From an uncultured Ectothiorhodospiraceae bacterium (GTDB lineage: Bacteria; Pseudomonadota; Gammaproteobacteria; UBA9214), in contig CAMYJI010000052.1 of assembly GCA_947258545.1 (NCBI GenBank), forward strand, positions 1 to 34,898: a stretch of 34,898 nucleotides of DNA. Reading direction: 5' to 3'. Each line of letters opens with the position of its first letter. The first letter of the stretch is position 1. The notes under the pieces are model-generated. The model was given only the letters and a program-made list of their open reading frames with translations, was not told where the DNA came from and did no database searches. This document shows, in pieces, positions 22,718-29,989 of the stretch. A program made the position numbers and the translations under genes.

Positions 22718-23493
22718 AGCGCGAGCAACTCGGGTGGATTGTGCGAGTCAAGTACCAGGATGTGGTGTTCAGGAACGGGCTGCCAGAAACTGTCCTCGGT
22801 GAAACGTTCCGATGCGACCACCTGGCCGCCGGGGAACAGTTCATCGTCAGTGGTGTAATACAGCGACGGGCATTCGTGGTTGATCGCGTGGCGGCTTGCG
22901 TAGACCTGTTCACCCTCGGTGACCATGATGTTCAGCAAGGCCGGCTGTTCGCCAACCCACTTCGGCAGCCTGTCGAACAGTCCCCGCAGGGCATCGGTCA
23001 GCGACAGTTTCGGATCGTCCACCAGCACCTGCCTCAGGCAGGCAAACAGGTACTCCGAATCGGTGTTCCCCTGTATGTCGCTGGCTACACCCGGTGACAG
23101 CATCCGGTTCATCAGCGGACGCACCTGCAGGTGAAAGTCGCGGATAAATCCATTGTGGACGAACAGGTACCGGTCGTCGAAAAACGGCGGCGTGTTGTAC
23201 TGGTGTACCGGGTGGCCTAGCGTGGCACTGCGTATCTCTGCAATCCAGAGCGGGTTGTTTAGCGTACGTGCGAGGTGCGGCAGGTTGCTGTCAGACCAGA
23301 TAGGCAGGACGCTGGTGTAGACCGAGGGGATGCCATCGGGGCTGTACCAGCCAAATCCGTAGCCGTCTGCATTGATCTTCGCATACTTCAGTTCCCTGGG
23401 TTCCCAGGACTGCCGGTACAGGCTGTGCGGTGGATCGAGCAGGAACTGTTTCAGGGGAATGTCAGGCCCCAGGTAGGCAGCGAGTCTGCACAT
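22714..23493 (-). CDS. egtC: EgtC-like class II glutamine amidotransferase (gamma-glutamyl hydrolase)
   Basis: The 259-residue protein is an Ntn-hydrolase with N-terminal nucleophile Cys2 (MCRLAAYLG), exposed after Met removal. Class II glutaminase segments are visible: ADGYGFGWY, IAEIRSATLGHPVHQYNTPPF, FVHNGFI and NTDSEYLFACL. In ergothioneine synthesis EgtC removes the glutamyl group from the gamma-glutamyl-hercynyl-cysteine sulfoxide made by EgtB. Its presence suggests this EgtB uses gamma-glutamylcysteine. It is the first gene of the egtC-egtB pair, divergent from egtD across 120 bp. An EgtC-like amidohydrolase of other function cannot be excluded, but the neighbours make this assignment strong. 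Confidence 0.9.
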   Translation of the reverse strand: MCRLAAYLGPDIPLKQFLLDPPHSLYRQSWEPRELKYAKINADGYGFGWYSPDGIPSVYTSVLPIWSDSNLPHLARTLNNPLWIAEIRSATLGHPVHQYNTPPFFDDRYLFVHNGFIRDFHLQVRPLMNRMLSPGVASDIQGNTDSEYLFACLRQVLVDDPKLSLTDALRGLFDRLPKWVGEQPALLNIMVTEGEQVYASRHAINHECPSLYYTTDDELFPGGQVVASERFTEDSFWQPVPEHHILVLDSHNPPELLAL

Positions 23494-23613
23494 AAAGTCG
23501 TCTCAGGCCGGTGATACGTCGTTGACTAATTTCCATTTGTTTCAAGTCGATGTTAGCCTAAACGGCCTGCCTCTCCAACCGTAGCTGGAACGGGCCAGCA
23601 CAGGCGCAGACCC

Positions 23614-24654
23614 ATGCACAAGACGATGACAGACGGTGCAAGGCAATACTCCCCGCTGAACGGGATCGAGTGTTTGCGGGTGGAGCCTTCGCGTCTGCTC
23701 CCGAGTCTGCAGCAGGATGCCCGTTCAGGACTGCTCGCATCCCCTCGTTCCATGCCACCGAAGTATTTCTACGACGAGCGTGGTGCGCGCCTGTTCGATG
23801 CGATCTGTGACACGCAGGAGTACTACCCGACCCGTACCGAGGAGGTGCTGCTGCAACAGCATGCGCGGGAAATCATCTCACAGGTAAAACCCGATCACAT
23901 TATCGAGTTCGGCAGCGGTACCTCGCGCAAGACGCGGCACCTGCTCGATGCCTGTGAAGGGCTGGGGCGCCGGCTGACCTACTGGCCTTTCGACGTCTGC
24001 GAGCCGGTGTTGCGTACCACCGGCCATGCACTGATGCACGACTATGACTGGCTCAAGGTCAGTCCGCTGCTGGGCGACTATCATGCCGGGCTGGATGAAT
24101 TGCCGGTGCCGCAGGGTCCCTGCCTGTATCTCTTTCTCGGTGGGACGATAGGCAACTTTGACTCAGTGAGCGCGCACCAGTTCCTGGTGGAGATCTGCGA
24201 CAGGATGCGGGCAGACGATAGTCTTGTCATGGGGGCCGATCGGGTAAAGGCGCACGACGTACTGCACGCGGCCTACAACGATGCCGAAGGGATCACCGCT
24301 GAATTCAACCTCAACCTGCTGGAGGTCCTAAACCGGGGTCTCGATGCAGATTTCGATTCCGCCCGGTTCAGCCACCGTGCCGTCTATAACGCTACCAGGG
24401 AACAGATCGAGATGTACCTGGTGGCTCGGGAGCGGCATCAGGTCAGGATCGATGCACTCGACTGCAACATCCGCCTGCAGGATGGTGAGTCCATCCTGAC
24501 CGAGATCAGCCGCAAGTTCTCTGACGAGTCGCTCCAGGCCATGCTGACGGAGGCCGGTTACACGCTGGACCGCCATTACCAGCCTGACAACCGCTATTAC
24601 TCGCTGCTGCTGGCCCGGCCGACGTCAATCGGCAGTAAAAAAAGTGAACTGTAG
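23614..24654 (+). CDS. egtD: L-histidine N(alpha)-methyltransferase EgtD
   Basis: EgtD uses three S-adenosylmethionine molecules to make hercynine from histidine, the first step of ergothioneine synthesis. The 346-residue protein has the conserved opening PKYFYDERGARLFDAICDTQEYYPTRTE, the SAM loop EFGSGTSRKT (about 98-107), FLGGTIGN (174-181) and the histidine-binding segment YNDAEGITAEFNLN (221-234). The start is ATG 23614 or ATG 23626. It is slightly longer than the mycobacterial enzyme because of an N-terminal extension. Its TAG stop (24652-24654) lies inside the left end of a 67-bp repeat, so the repeat inserted at, or supplies, the gene end. Confidence 0.95.
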   Translation: MHKTMTDGARQYSPLNGIECLRVEPSRLLPSLQQDARSGLLASPRSMPPKYFYDERGARLFDAICDTQEYYPTRTEEVLLQQHAREIISQVKPDHIIEFGSGTSRKTRHLLDACEGLGRRLTYWPFDVCEPVLRTTGHALMHDYDWLKVSPLLGDYHAGLDELPVPQGPCLYLFLGGTIGNFDSVSAHQFLVEICDRMRADDSLVMGADRVKAHDVLHAAYNDAEGITAEFNLNLLEVLNRGLDADFDSARFSHRAVYNATREQIEMYLVARERHQVRIDALDCNIRLQDGESILTEISRKFSDESLQAMLTEAGYTLDRHYQPDNRYYSLLLARPTSIGSKKSEL

Positions 24655-24716
24655 GAGCGGTCCCCTGACCGCGATAATCCACACAAACAATCGCGCCGGA
24701 GGTCGGCGCTCCTACA
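24650..24716 (+). repeat. 67-bp REP-like structured repeat, copy 3
   Basis: It has the same ends and hairpins as copies 1 and 2 and the same orientation. It overlaps the last codon and stop of egtD and begins the right composite unit. Confidence 0.9.
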
Positions 24717-24722
24717 GGCTGC

Positions 24723-24788
24723 CCACCCATGACAAAATCTGCATCCGCAGGGTGTCCACCCATGACAAAATCTGCATCCGCAGGGTGT
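24723..24788 (+). repeat. 33-bp tandem duplication in the spacer of the right composite repeat
   Basis: Positions 24723-24755 and 24756-24788 are identical 33-bp units. The left composite spacer at about 21346-21380 holds only one diverged unit, so this is a recent local duplication. Confidence 0.9.
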
Positions 24789-24879
24789 GCCGTGCACACC
24801 AGAAAATAACCACGGAATCCACGGAAGGACACGGAAAAATAGAAGCAACGTTAAACGTGAGACGTGAAACGTAGTGAGC

Positions 24880-24946
24880 TGTAGGAGCGGTCTCCTGACC
24901 GCGATAATCCACACAAACAATCGCGCCGCAGGATGGCACTCCTACA
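24880..24946 (+). repeat. 67-bp REP-like structured repeat, copy 4
   Basis: This is a slightly more diverged copy (the right arm reads GCGCCGCAGGATGGCAC, which weakens the second hairpin), in the same orientation. It closes the right composite unit, 28 bp before the argF stop. Confidence 0.88.
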
Positions 24947-24974
24947 GGCTGACGTCTGGCCTCGGCGCTGTTGA

Positions 24975-25874
24975 TCAGAGCAGCAGGAACTCCAGCAGGG
25001 CCTTCTGGGCATGCAGGCGGTTCTCCGCTTCGTCCCAGACCACGCTTTGCAGGCCGTCGATAACATCCGCCGCGACCTCTTCGCCGCGGTGTGCCGGCAG
25101 GCAGTGCATGAACAACGCCTCCGGGTCTGCAGCCGCCATGATGTCGGCTGTGACCTGATAATCGGCAAAGGCCTTGGCGCGCTTGGCCTGCTCCTCCTCC
25201 TGGCCCATGCTGGCCCAGACATCGGTCACCACGAGGTCGGCGCCATGTGCCGCCTCGGTTGGGTTGCCCATCAAAACGGCATGGTCTCCGGCATCTGCCA
25301 GTACCCGGGCATCCGGGTGGTAACCGTCGGGTGCGGCAATCCGCAGTTCGAAGTCGAAGCGACGTGCGGCATTGATGTAGGAGTGGCACATGTTGTTGCC
25401 GTCACCGATCCAGGCCACGGTCTTGCCCTGGATGTCGCCGCGCTGTTCGAAGTAGGTCTGGATGTCGGCCAGCAGCTGGCACGGGTGGTACATGTCGGTG
25501 AGTGCATTGACCACCGGTACCTGCGCGTATTCGGCGAAGCGCTCGATCTTTTCATGTTCGAATGTCCTGATCATGATGACATCCGCCATGCGCGAGAGCA
25601 CCCGCGCCATGTCCTCGATCGGTTCACCGCGTCCCAGCTGGGTGTCGCGCGGAGAAAGGAAGATGGCATGGCCGCCGAGCTGTGCCATGCCGGCCTCGAA
25701 TGACATGCGGGTCCGGGTGGACGATTTCTCGAACACCATGGCCAGCACGCGGCCCCTGAGCGACTCGTGCAGCTTGCCGGAGGCGTGGATTGCCTTCAGT
25801 TCGGCTGCACGAGCCATCAGGGCCCGGAGCTCCTCCGTTGTCAGGTCCAGCAAGGTGAGAAAATGTCTTTTCAT
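24975..25874 (-). CDS. argF: Ornithine carbamoyltransferase
   Basis: ArgF converts ornithine and carbamoyl phosphate to citrulline in arginine synthesis (cytosol). The start is ATG 25874, 7 nt after the argD stop, giving 299 residues. The frame extends a further 13 codons upstream, but that part overlaps argD. Carbamoyl-phosphate motif SSTRTR (51-56), the [28 protein letters not shown] segment, [10 protein letters not shown], and the ornithine-binding [10 protein letters not shown] are all present. It forms an operon with argD and converges on egtD, with the composite repeat between them. Confidence 0.97.
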   Translation of the reverse strand: MKRHFLTLLDLTTEELRALMARAAELKAIHASGKLHESLRGRVLAMVFEKSSTRTRMSFEAGMAQLGGHAIFLSPRDTQLGRGEPIEDMARVLSRMADVIMIRTFEHEKIERFAEYAQVPVVNALTDMYHPCQLLADIQTYFEQRGDIQGKTVAWIGDGNNMCHSYINAARRFDFELRIAAPDGYHPDARVLADAGDHAVLMGNPTEAAHGADLVVTDVWASMGQEEEQAKRAKAFADYQVTADIMAAADPEALFMHCLPAHRGEEVAADVIDGLQSVVWDEAENRLHAQKALLEFLLL

Positions 25875-25881
25875 GATTACG

Positions 25882-27057
25882 CTATCCTGCCAGGAAATCC
25901 CGGACCAGATCACTGACCTTGTCCACGATCATCGTCGCCTGCTTCTCGCTGGTGATCAGTGGCGGCAGCAGTCGTATCACGCGTTCTGCGGTGACATTGA
26001 TCAACAGGCCGCAATTCAGTGCCGTCTGCACCAGTTCACCGCAGGGGCGGTCGAGTTCGATGCCGATCATCAGGCCGCTGCCGCGGATTTCCCTGACGCC
26101 GTCGAGACCGGAAAGATTCTCGGTAAATCCCGCGAGCAGCTGCCTGCCGAGATCGGCGGCATGCGCGACCAGTTGATCGGCCTGGATCACGTCCAGGACC
26201 GCCATGGCGGCACGGGCGGCAAGCGGGTTCCCGCCAAAGGTGGTGCCGTGGCTGCCGGGCTGCAGCAGTTCCGCGGCAATTCCCCGGGCCAGACAGGCCC
26301 CGATCGGCACGCCGTTGCCCAGCGCCTTGGCGACGCTGACGACATCCGGCAGCAGCTTGTCGTGCTGGTAGGCAAACCAGTGGCCGGTACGGCCGATCCC
26401 GGTCTGGATTTCATCGAGCATCATTAACCAGTTCTGCTCATTACAGATATCGCGGATGCCCGCCAGGTAACCCGGGTCCGGCACTTTGATCCCGCCTTCA
26501 CCCTGCACGGGTTCGACCAGGATGGCCGCTACCTCAGTGCTGTTCCCGGCCACGGTGCGGATCGCATCCAGGTTGTTATAGGGCACCCGGATGAAGCCCT
26601 GTACCAGCGGCTCGAACCCGGCCTGGACGCGCCGGTTGCCGGTGGCCGCGAGGGTTGCCAGTGTGCGCCCGTGGAAACTGTTTTCCATGACAATGATGGC
26701 CGGGGAATCGATGCCCCTTGCGTGCCCGTGAAGCCGCGCGATCTTGATGGCCGCCTCGTTGGCCTCGGCTCCCGAGTTGCAGAAAAACACCCGCTGCATT
26801 GCCGACAGCTGGCACAAACGGTCAGCCAGTGCTGCTTGCAGCGGTATACCGTAGAGGTTGGAAGTGTGGAGCAGACGGCCGGCCTGTGCCGAGATGGCCT
26901 CTGCAACGATCGGATGCGCGTGACCCAGCCCGCACACGGCGATGCCACTGAGTGCGTCGAGGTATTGTTTGCCCTCGTTGTCCCACAGCCAGACACCATC
27001 ACCACGTTCGAACTGGACAGGGAGGCGGGCATAAGTCGACATAAGATGGTCTGTCAT
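25882..27057 (-). CDS. argD: Acetylornithine aminotransferase (PLP-dependent)
   Basis: ArgD transfers an amino group to N-acetylglutamate semialdehyde to give N-acetylornithine, and may also serve lysine synthesis. From ATG 27057 ([29 protein letters not shown]) the protein has 391 residues. The class-III aminotransferase signature is visible ([21 protein letters not shown], then the PLP lysine in [15 protein letters not shown]). [17 protein letters not shown] and [14 protein letters not shown] are also typical. The frame could begin at TTG 27072, but family alignment of the MTDHLM start favours 27057. A terminator-like hairpin and U-tract end only 14 nt upstream of the ATG. It is followed by argF after 7 nt. 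Confidence 0.96.
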   Translation of the reverse strand: MTDHLMSTYARLPVQFERGDGVWLWDNEGKQYLDALSGIAVCGLGHAHPIVAEAISAQAGRLLHTSNLYGIPLQAALADRLCQLSAMQRVFFCNSGAEANEAAIKIARLHGHARGIDSPAIIVMENSFHGRTLATLAATGNRRVQAGFEPLVQGFIRVPYNNLDAIRTVAGNSTEVAAILVEPVQGEGGIKVPDPGYLAGIRDICNEQNWLMMLDEIQTGIGRTGHWFAYQHDKLLPDVVSVAKALGNGVPIGACLARGIAAELLQPGSHGTTFGGNPLAARAAMAVLDVIQADQLVAHAADLGRQLLAGFTENLSGLDGVREIRGSGLMIGIELDRPCGELVQTALNCGLLINVTAERVIRLLPPLITSEKQATMIVDKVSDLVRDFLAG

Positions 27058-27070
27058 ATTTCCAAAGTCC

Positions 27071-27102
27071 AAAAAGAAAAAGGCAGTCCGTCACAGACTG
27101 CC
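27071..27102 (-). terminator. Terminator-like hairpin in the argD leader (possible attenuator)
   Basis: On the minus strand GGCAGTC (27102-27096), a 7-nt loop and GACTGCC (27088-27082) form a 7-bp stem followed by TTTTTCTTTTT (27081-27071), the form of an intrinsic terminator. It ends 14 nt before the argD ATG and lies downstream of a good promoter candidate. A 6-codon open frame (MKDGSL, 27111-27091) stops inside its loop. This arrangement suggests conditional termination of argD-argF, although it could be only a second terminator for the upstream gene. Confidence 0.75.
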
Positions 27103-27120
27103 ATCCTTCATAAGCACCAG

Positions 27121-27149
27121 ATTTTATAGCCAGAACTGCCTGCAGGCAA
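27121..27149 (-). promoter_or_regulatory. Predicted sigma-70 promoter of argD-argF
   Basis: On the minus strand TTGCCT (27149-27144) and TAAAAT (27126-27121) are separated by exactly 17 bp. Transcription would start near 27114, upstream of the hairpin at 27102-27082, giving a leader of about 57 nt. Confidence 0.55.
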
Positions 27150-27166
27150 ACGGGCTGAAAAAGCGC

Positions 27167-27189
27167 AAACCCGGCTTGATGCCGGGTTT
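27167..27189 (-). terminator. Rho-independent terminator of the PuuD-like gene
   Basis: AAACCCGGC and GCCGGGTTT pair in a 9-bp stem around a 5-nt loop. On the minus strand the stem is followed by GCGCTTTTT. It lies 54 bp past the stop of the membrane protein gene and upstream of the argD promoter. Confidence 0.75.
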
Positions 27190-27242
27190 ACGTGCCCTGT
27201 TGAGACAGATTCAGGCCGATGTCGAGTTACCGAACCCCGGGT

Positions 27243-27827
27243 TTAGAAGGGCAGGCCGTGTGCGTGTCCGGTCATGCACATCAGCATGGGGATGGACAGT
27301 AGGGTGTTGGTGCGCGAGGCCATCAGGGCGACCTTTTTCGCAGAGGCGATCTGGTCGGCGCTGGCTTCGACCATGCCCAGGATTTTTTTCTGGTTCGGCC
27401 AGATCAGAACCCACACGTTGAACAGCATAATGGTGCCCAGCCAGGCGCCGATGCCGATTACGGCTGCACCGGTCTGCAGGGTGAAGGCGTTCACGATTCC
27501 AATACCCATGGTCTCGAGCGCGGCTGCACCGGTCAGCCAGGTTGCCAGGGCCGACCAGCGGAACCACAACAGGGCGCGCGGCGCCACATACTTGTTGATA
27601 GCGGCCGGTCCGGGTCCGCCTTCGTCACCCAGCGCCTCGCCCACGGCCGGGACCTGTACGAAGTTGAAATAGTACAGCAGGCCGATCCAGGTGATGCCGA
27701 CCAGGGCATGTGCCCAGACCTCGATTTCCCAGAGGTTGATGCCGCTTGTACCGAGGACGAGTACGATGATGATCGCCAGCACAAAACCGGAGATGATTGT
27801 GCCCAGTATCGAGGTTAACGGATTCAT
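27243..27827 (-). CDS. Integral membrane protein related to the PuuD/urate oxidase N-terminal membrane domain
   Basis: The 194-residue protein has about five hydrophobic helices. Segments I associate with the Urate_ox_N (PuuD-type) membrane domain are HALVGITWIGLLYYFNFVQVPA, YVAPRALLWFRWSALATWLTGAA and WVLIWPNQKKILG. PuuD urate hydroxylases carry a C-terminal cytochrome c domain, which is absent here. The protein ends with a short segment containing MCMTGHAHGLPF. It therefore may be a stand-alone redox or transport membrane subunit, not a complete urate hydroxylase. AAGGAG lies about 9 nt before ATG 27827. It is divergent from the HyuB-like gene. Confidence 0.7.
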   Translation of the reverse strand: MNPLTSILGTIISGFVLAIIIVLVLGTSGINLWEIEVWAHALVGITWIGLLYYFNFVQVPAVGEALGDEGGPGPAAINKYVAPRALLWFRWSALATWLTGAAALETMGIGIVNAFTLQTGAAVIGIGAWLGTIMLFNVWVLIWPNQKKILGMVEASADQIASAKKVALMASRTNTLLSIPMLMCMTGHAHGLPF

Positions 27828-28002
27828 GTATGCAGGCTCCTTTTGAGCGGTGGCGTTTGTTCTTGAAAAGGATTGAATAAAAGCTGACTAGAATAGTCGG
27901 GAATGGAAGGATAAGGCAGGACTGCGCATAATGCAATACGCAGACAGTCGGAATCTTCTTGTAAAAGCATTGGCTTACAGGTGTTTCTGACTTATTGGCC
28001 CA

Positions 28003-29583
28003 GTGACTGTGGAGCGGATGCCGTTAATGGATGCAATTGAACTCAGCGTATTTTCCAGTCGCGTCGCGGCCGCCTGTGACGAGATGGGGGCGGTGCTGCG
28101 GCGCGCGGCGTTCTCGACCAACATCAAGGACCGGCTGGACTACTCCTGTGCCGTTTTCGATCCGCAGGGGCGACTGTGTGCCCAGGCCGCGCATATCCCG
28201 GTACACCTCGGCAGCATGGCCTACGCCATGCAGGACCTGGTGGCCGGTATGCAGTGGGCGCCTGGTGACATGGTGGTTGTTAACGATCCCTACCTGGGCG
28301 GTACCCATCTCCCCGATGTGACCCTGATCGCCCCGGTGTACCTGCAGGCGAAACTCATCGGGTTCGTGGCCAACCGGGCTCACCATGCCGATATCGGCGC
28401 GCACAGCCCGGGATCGATGCCAGTCTCGCGTTGCCTCGAGGAGGAGGGGCTGATTATCTCGCCCAGGCACCTGCTGCGCGAGGATCAGGTGGAGACCGGG
28501 TGCCTGGAGGCGATCACCACGGCCACGGCCAATCCACTGCAGATGGACGGTGACATGGCCGCACAAATCAGCGCCAACCGCACGGGTGTACAGCGCCTGT
28601 TGCAACTGGCCGGACCCATGGGTGTGCACCGCTACCTGGCCGGGCTGGACGCCGTGAATGATTACGCGGCGCGGCTGGCCGCGCGCGCACTGAGCCGCAT
28701 ACCGGATGGACGCTATGAGTTCGAGGATGTGATGGAAGATGACGGCACGGGCGAGGTCGATATCCGGATAGCGGTGAGTATCCGCATTGAACAGGGCAGG
28801 GCCGATGTCGATTTCAACGGGACCGCCGCGCAGGTACAGGGCAATATCAACTGTCCGCTCTCGGTTGCGGCGGCCGGCGTGTATTATGTGTTCCGTTGTC
28901 TCATGCCGGAGCACACCCCAGCCTGCACCGGTAGCTTCCGCTCCATCGCCCTGACGGCCCCGGAAGGTTGCCTGCTCAATGCCCGGCGTCCGGCGGCCGT
29001 GGCGGCCGGTAACGTGGAGACCAGCAGCCGGGTGGTCGACGTGGTAATGGGCGCGCTGGCCCAGGCGATCCCGGAGCTGATCCCGGCGGCCAGCCAGGGC
29101 ACGATGAACAACCTGGCCATGGGTTCCCGTGACGGGGACCGTGCCTGGGATTACTACGAGACCCTGGGCGGGGGCATGGGTGCCGGTAGCCGGCACAATG
29201 GCCTGAGCGCAATCCAGTCACACATGACGAATACGCTCAACACGCCGATCGAGGTACTGGAGATGAACTTTCCGTTGCGCCTGCAACGCTACCAGTTGCG
29301 TGACCACTCCGGCGGCGCCGGCAGGCACAGGGGCGGTAACGGCCTGGTGCGCGAATACGAGTTTCTCGAACCGGCCACCGTAACCTTGCTAACGGAACGG
29401 CGCCATACCGGCCCCTGGGGGCTGGCGGGTGGCTGCGCCGGCGCCAGTGGTGAGAACTGGCGCGGCAGTGAACGCCTGCCCGCCAAGACCAGCTTTCGAA
29501 TACAGGCCGGGGAATGTCTGTCACTGTGCACGCCCGGTGGTGGTGGCTGGGGTAGCGCACGTGAGGAAGAAGGAACGAAATGA
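28003..29583 (+). CDS. Hydantoinase B/oxoprolinase family protein (HyuB-like)
   Basis: HyuB-type subunits, with ATP-dependent HyuA, hydrolyse hydantoins, 5-oxoproline or related rings, or carboxylate acetone-like compounds. The protein has up to 526 residues. Segments include AACDEMGAVLRRAAFSTNIKDRLDYSCAVFD, GDMVVVNDPYLGGTHLPDVT (about 87-107), NRAHHADIGAHSPGSMP, QGNINCPLSVAAAGVYYVFR, GGMGAGSRHNGLSAIQSHMTNTLNTPIE and DHSGGAGRHRGGNGL. GTG 28003, ATG 28018 and ATG 28027 (MDAIELSVFSSR) are possible starts, and family N-termini favour the last. No HyuA gene is in the window. Its TGA overlaps an ATG at 29580 that opens the frame of the next gene. Confidence 0.88.
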   Translation: MTVERMPLMDAIELSVFSSRVAAACDEMGAVLRRAAFSTNIKDRLDYSCAVFDPQGRLCAQAAHIPVHLGSMAYAMQDLVAGMQWAPGDMVVVNDPYLGGTHLPDVTLIAPVYLQAKLIGFVANRAHHADIGAHSPGSMPVSRCLEEEGLIISPRHLLREDQVETGCLEAITTATANPLQMDGDMAAQISANRTGVQRLLQLAGPMGVHRYLAGLDAVNDYAARLAARALSRIPDGRYEFEDVMEDDGTGEVDIRIAVSIRIEQGRADVDFNGTAAQVQGNINCPLSVAAAGVYYVFRCLMPEHTPACTGSFRSIALTAPEGCLLNARRPAAVAAGNVETSSRVVDVVMGALAQAIPELIPAASQGTMNNLAMGSRDGDRAWDYYETLGGGMGAGSRHNGLSAIQSHMTNTLNTPIEVLEMNFPLRLQRYQLRDHSGGAGRHRGGNGLVREYEFLEPATVTLLTERRHTGPWGLAGGCAGASGENWRGSERLPAKTSFRIQAGECLSLCTPGGGGWGSAREEEGTK

Positions 29584-29609
29584 GTCATATCAAGGGGGTT
29601 ACAGGTCTT

Positions 29610-29942
29610 ATGAAGATATCCAGCTACAGCGTGATAGTGTTAATGCTTGCCGGTCTGTTACATGGCTGCGGCTCGCTGATCGTCGGTGGCGGGTCGCCGG
29701 GCGGCGGCAACTACAGTGGCGGCCAGACAAGTGCCGATGCGGCCATTACGTCCCGGATCAATACCCGCTATGTGAATGACAGTCTGGTCAGGGCCCTGGA
29801 TATCCGGGTCAGCACCAACCGGGGGGTGGTTACACTGTATGGATCGGTCGACACTGTGGCGGTCGCGGCACGCGCGGTCGAACTCGCACGTACCACCAGT
29901 GGTGTCGAGCGAGTGATCTCCAGGTTGTCAGTGAATCCCTGA
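29610..29942 (+). CDS. BON-domain lipoprotein
   Basis: From ATG 29610 (MKISSYSVIVLMLAGLLHGCGS) the product is 110 residues, with a lipoprotein signal peptide and lipid-modified Cys20. A glycine-rich linker and one BON domain follow (SADAAITSRINTRYVNDSLVRALDIRVSTNRGVVTLYGSVDT...AVELARTTSGVERVISRLSV). BON domains bind phospholipid, and such OsmY/DolP-like proteins act in the periplasm or at the outer membrane in envelope stability. The frame also has an upstream ATG at 29580 overlapping the hyuB stop, but it lacks an export signal at its start. It is probably co-transcribed with the HyuB-like gene. Confidence 0.85.
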   Translation: MKISSYSVIVLMLAGLLHGCGSLIVGGGSPGGGNYSGGQTSADAAITSRINTRYVNDSLVRALDIRVSTNRGVVTLYGSVDTVAVAARAVELARTTSGVERVISRLSVNP

Positions 29943-29989
29943 CGTTAATTCCGACCGGCGGCCTTTCAATCTCCATGGACTGGTAAATC

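Noticed and set aside
21275..24946. CRISPR array
   Set aside because: There are only two repeats per cluster, the spacers are homologous to each other, the elements are 67 bp and strongly structured, and there are no cas genes.
28024..29196. 390-codon open frame antisense to the HyuB-like gene
   Set aside because: It is a shadow of a GC-rich coding sequence. The sense product has clear family motifs and the antisense translation is low-complexity without any recognisable motif.
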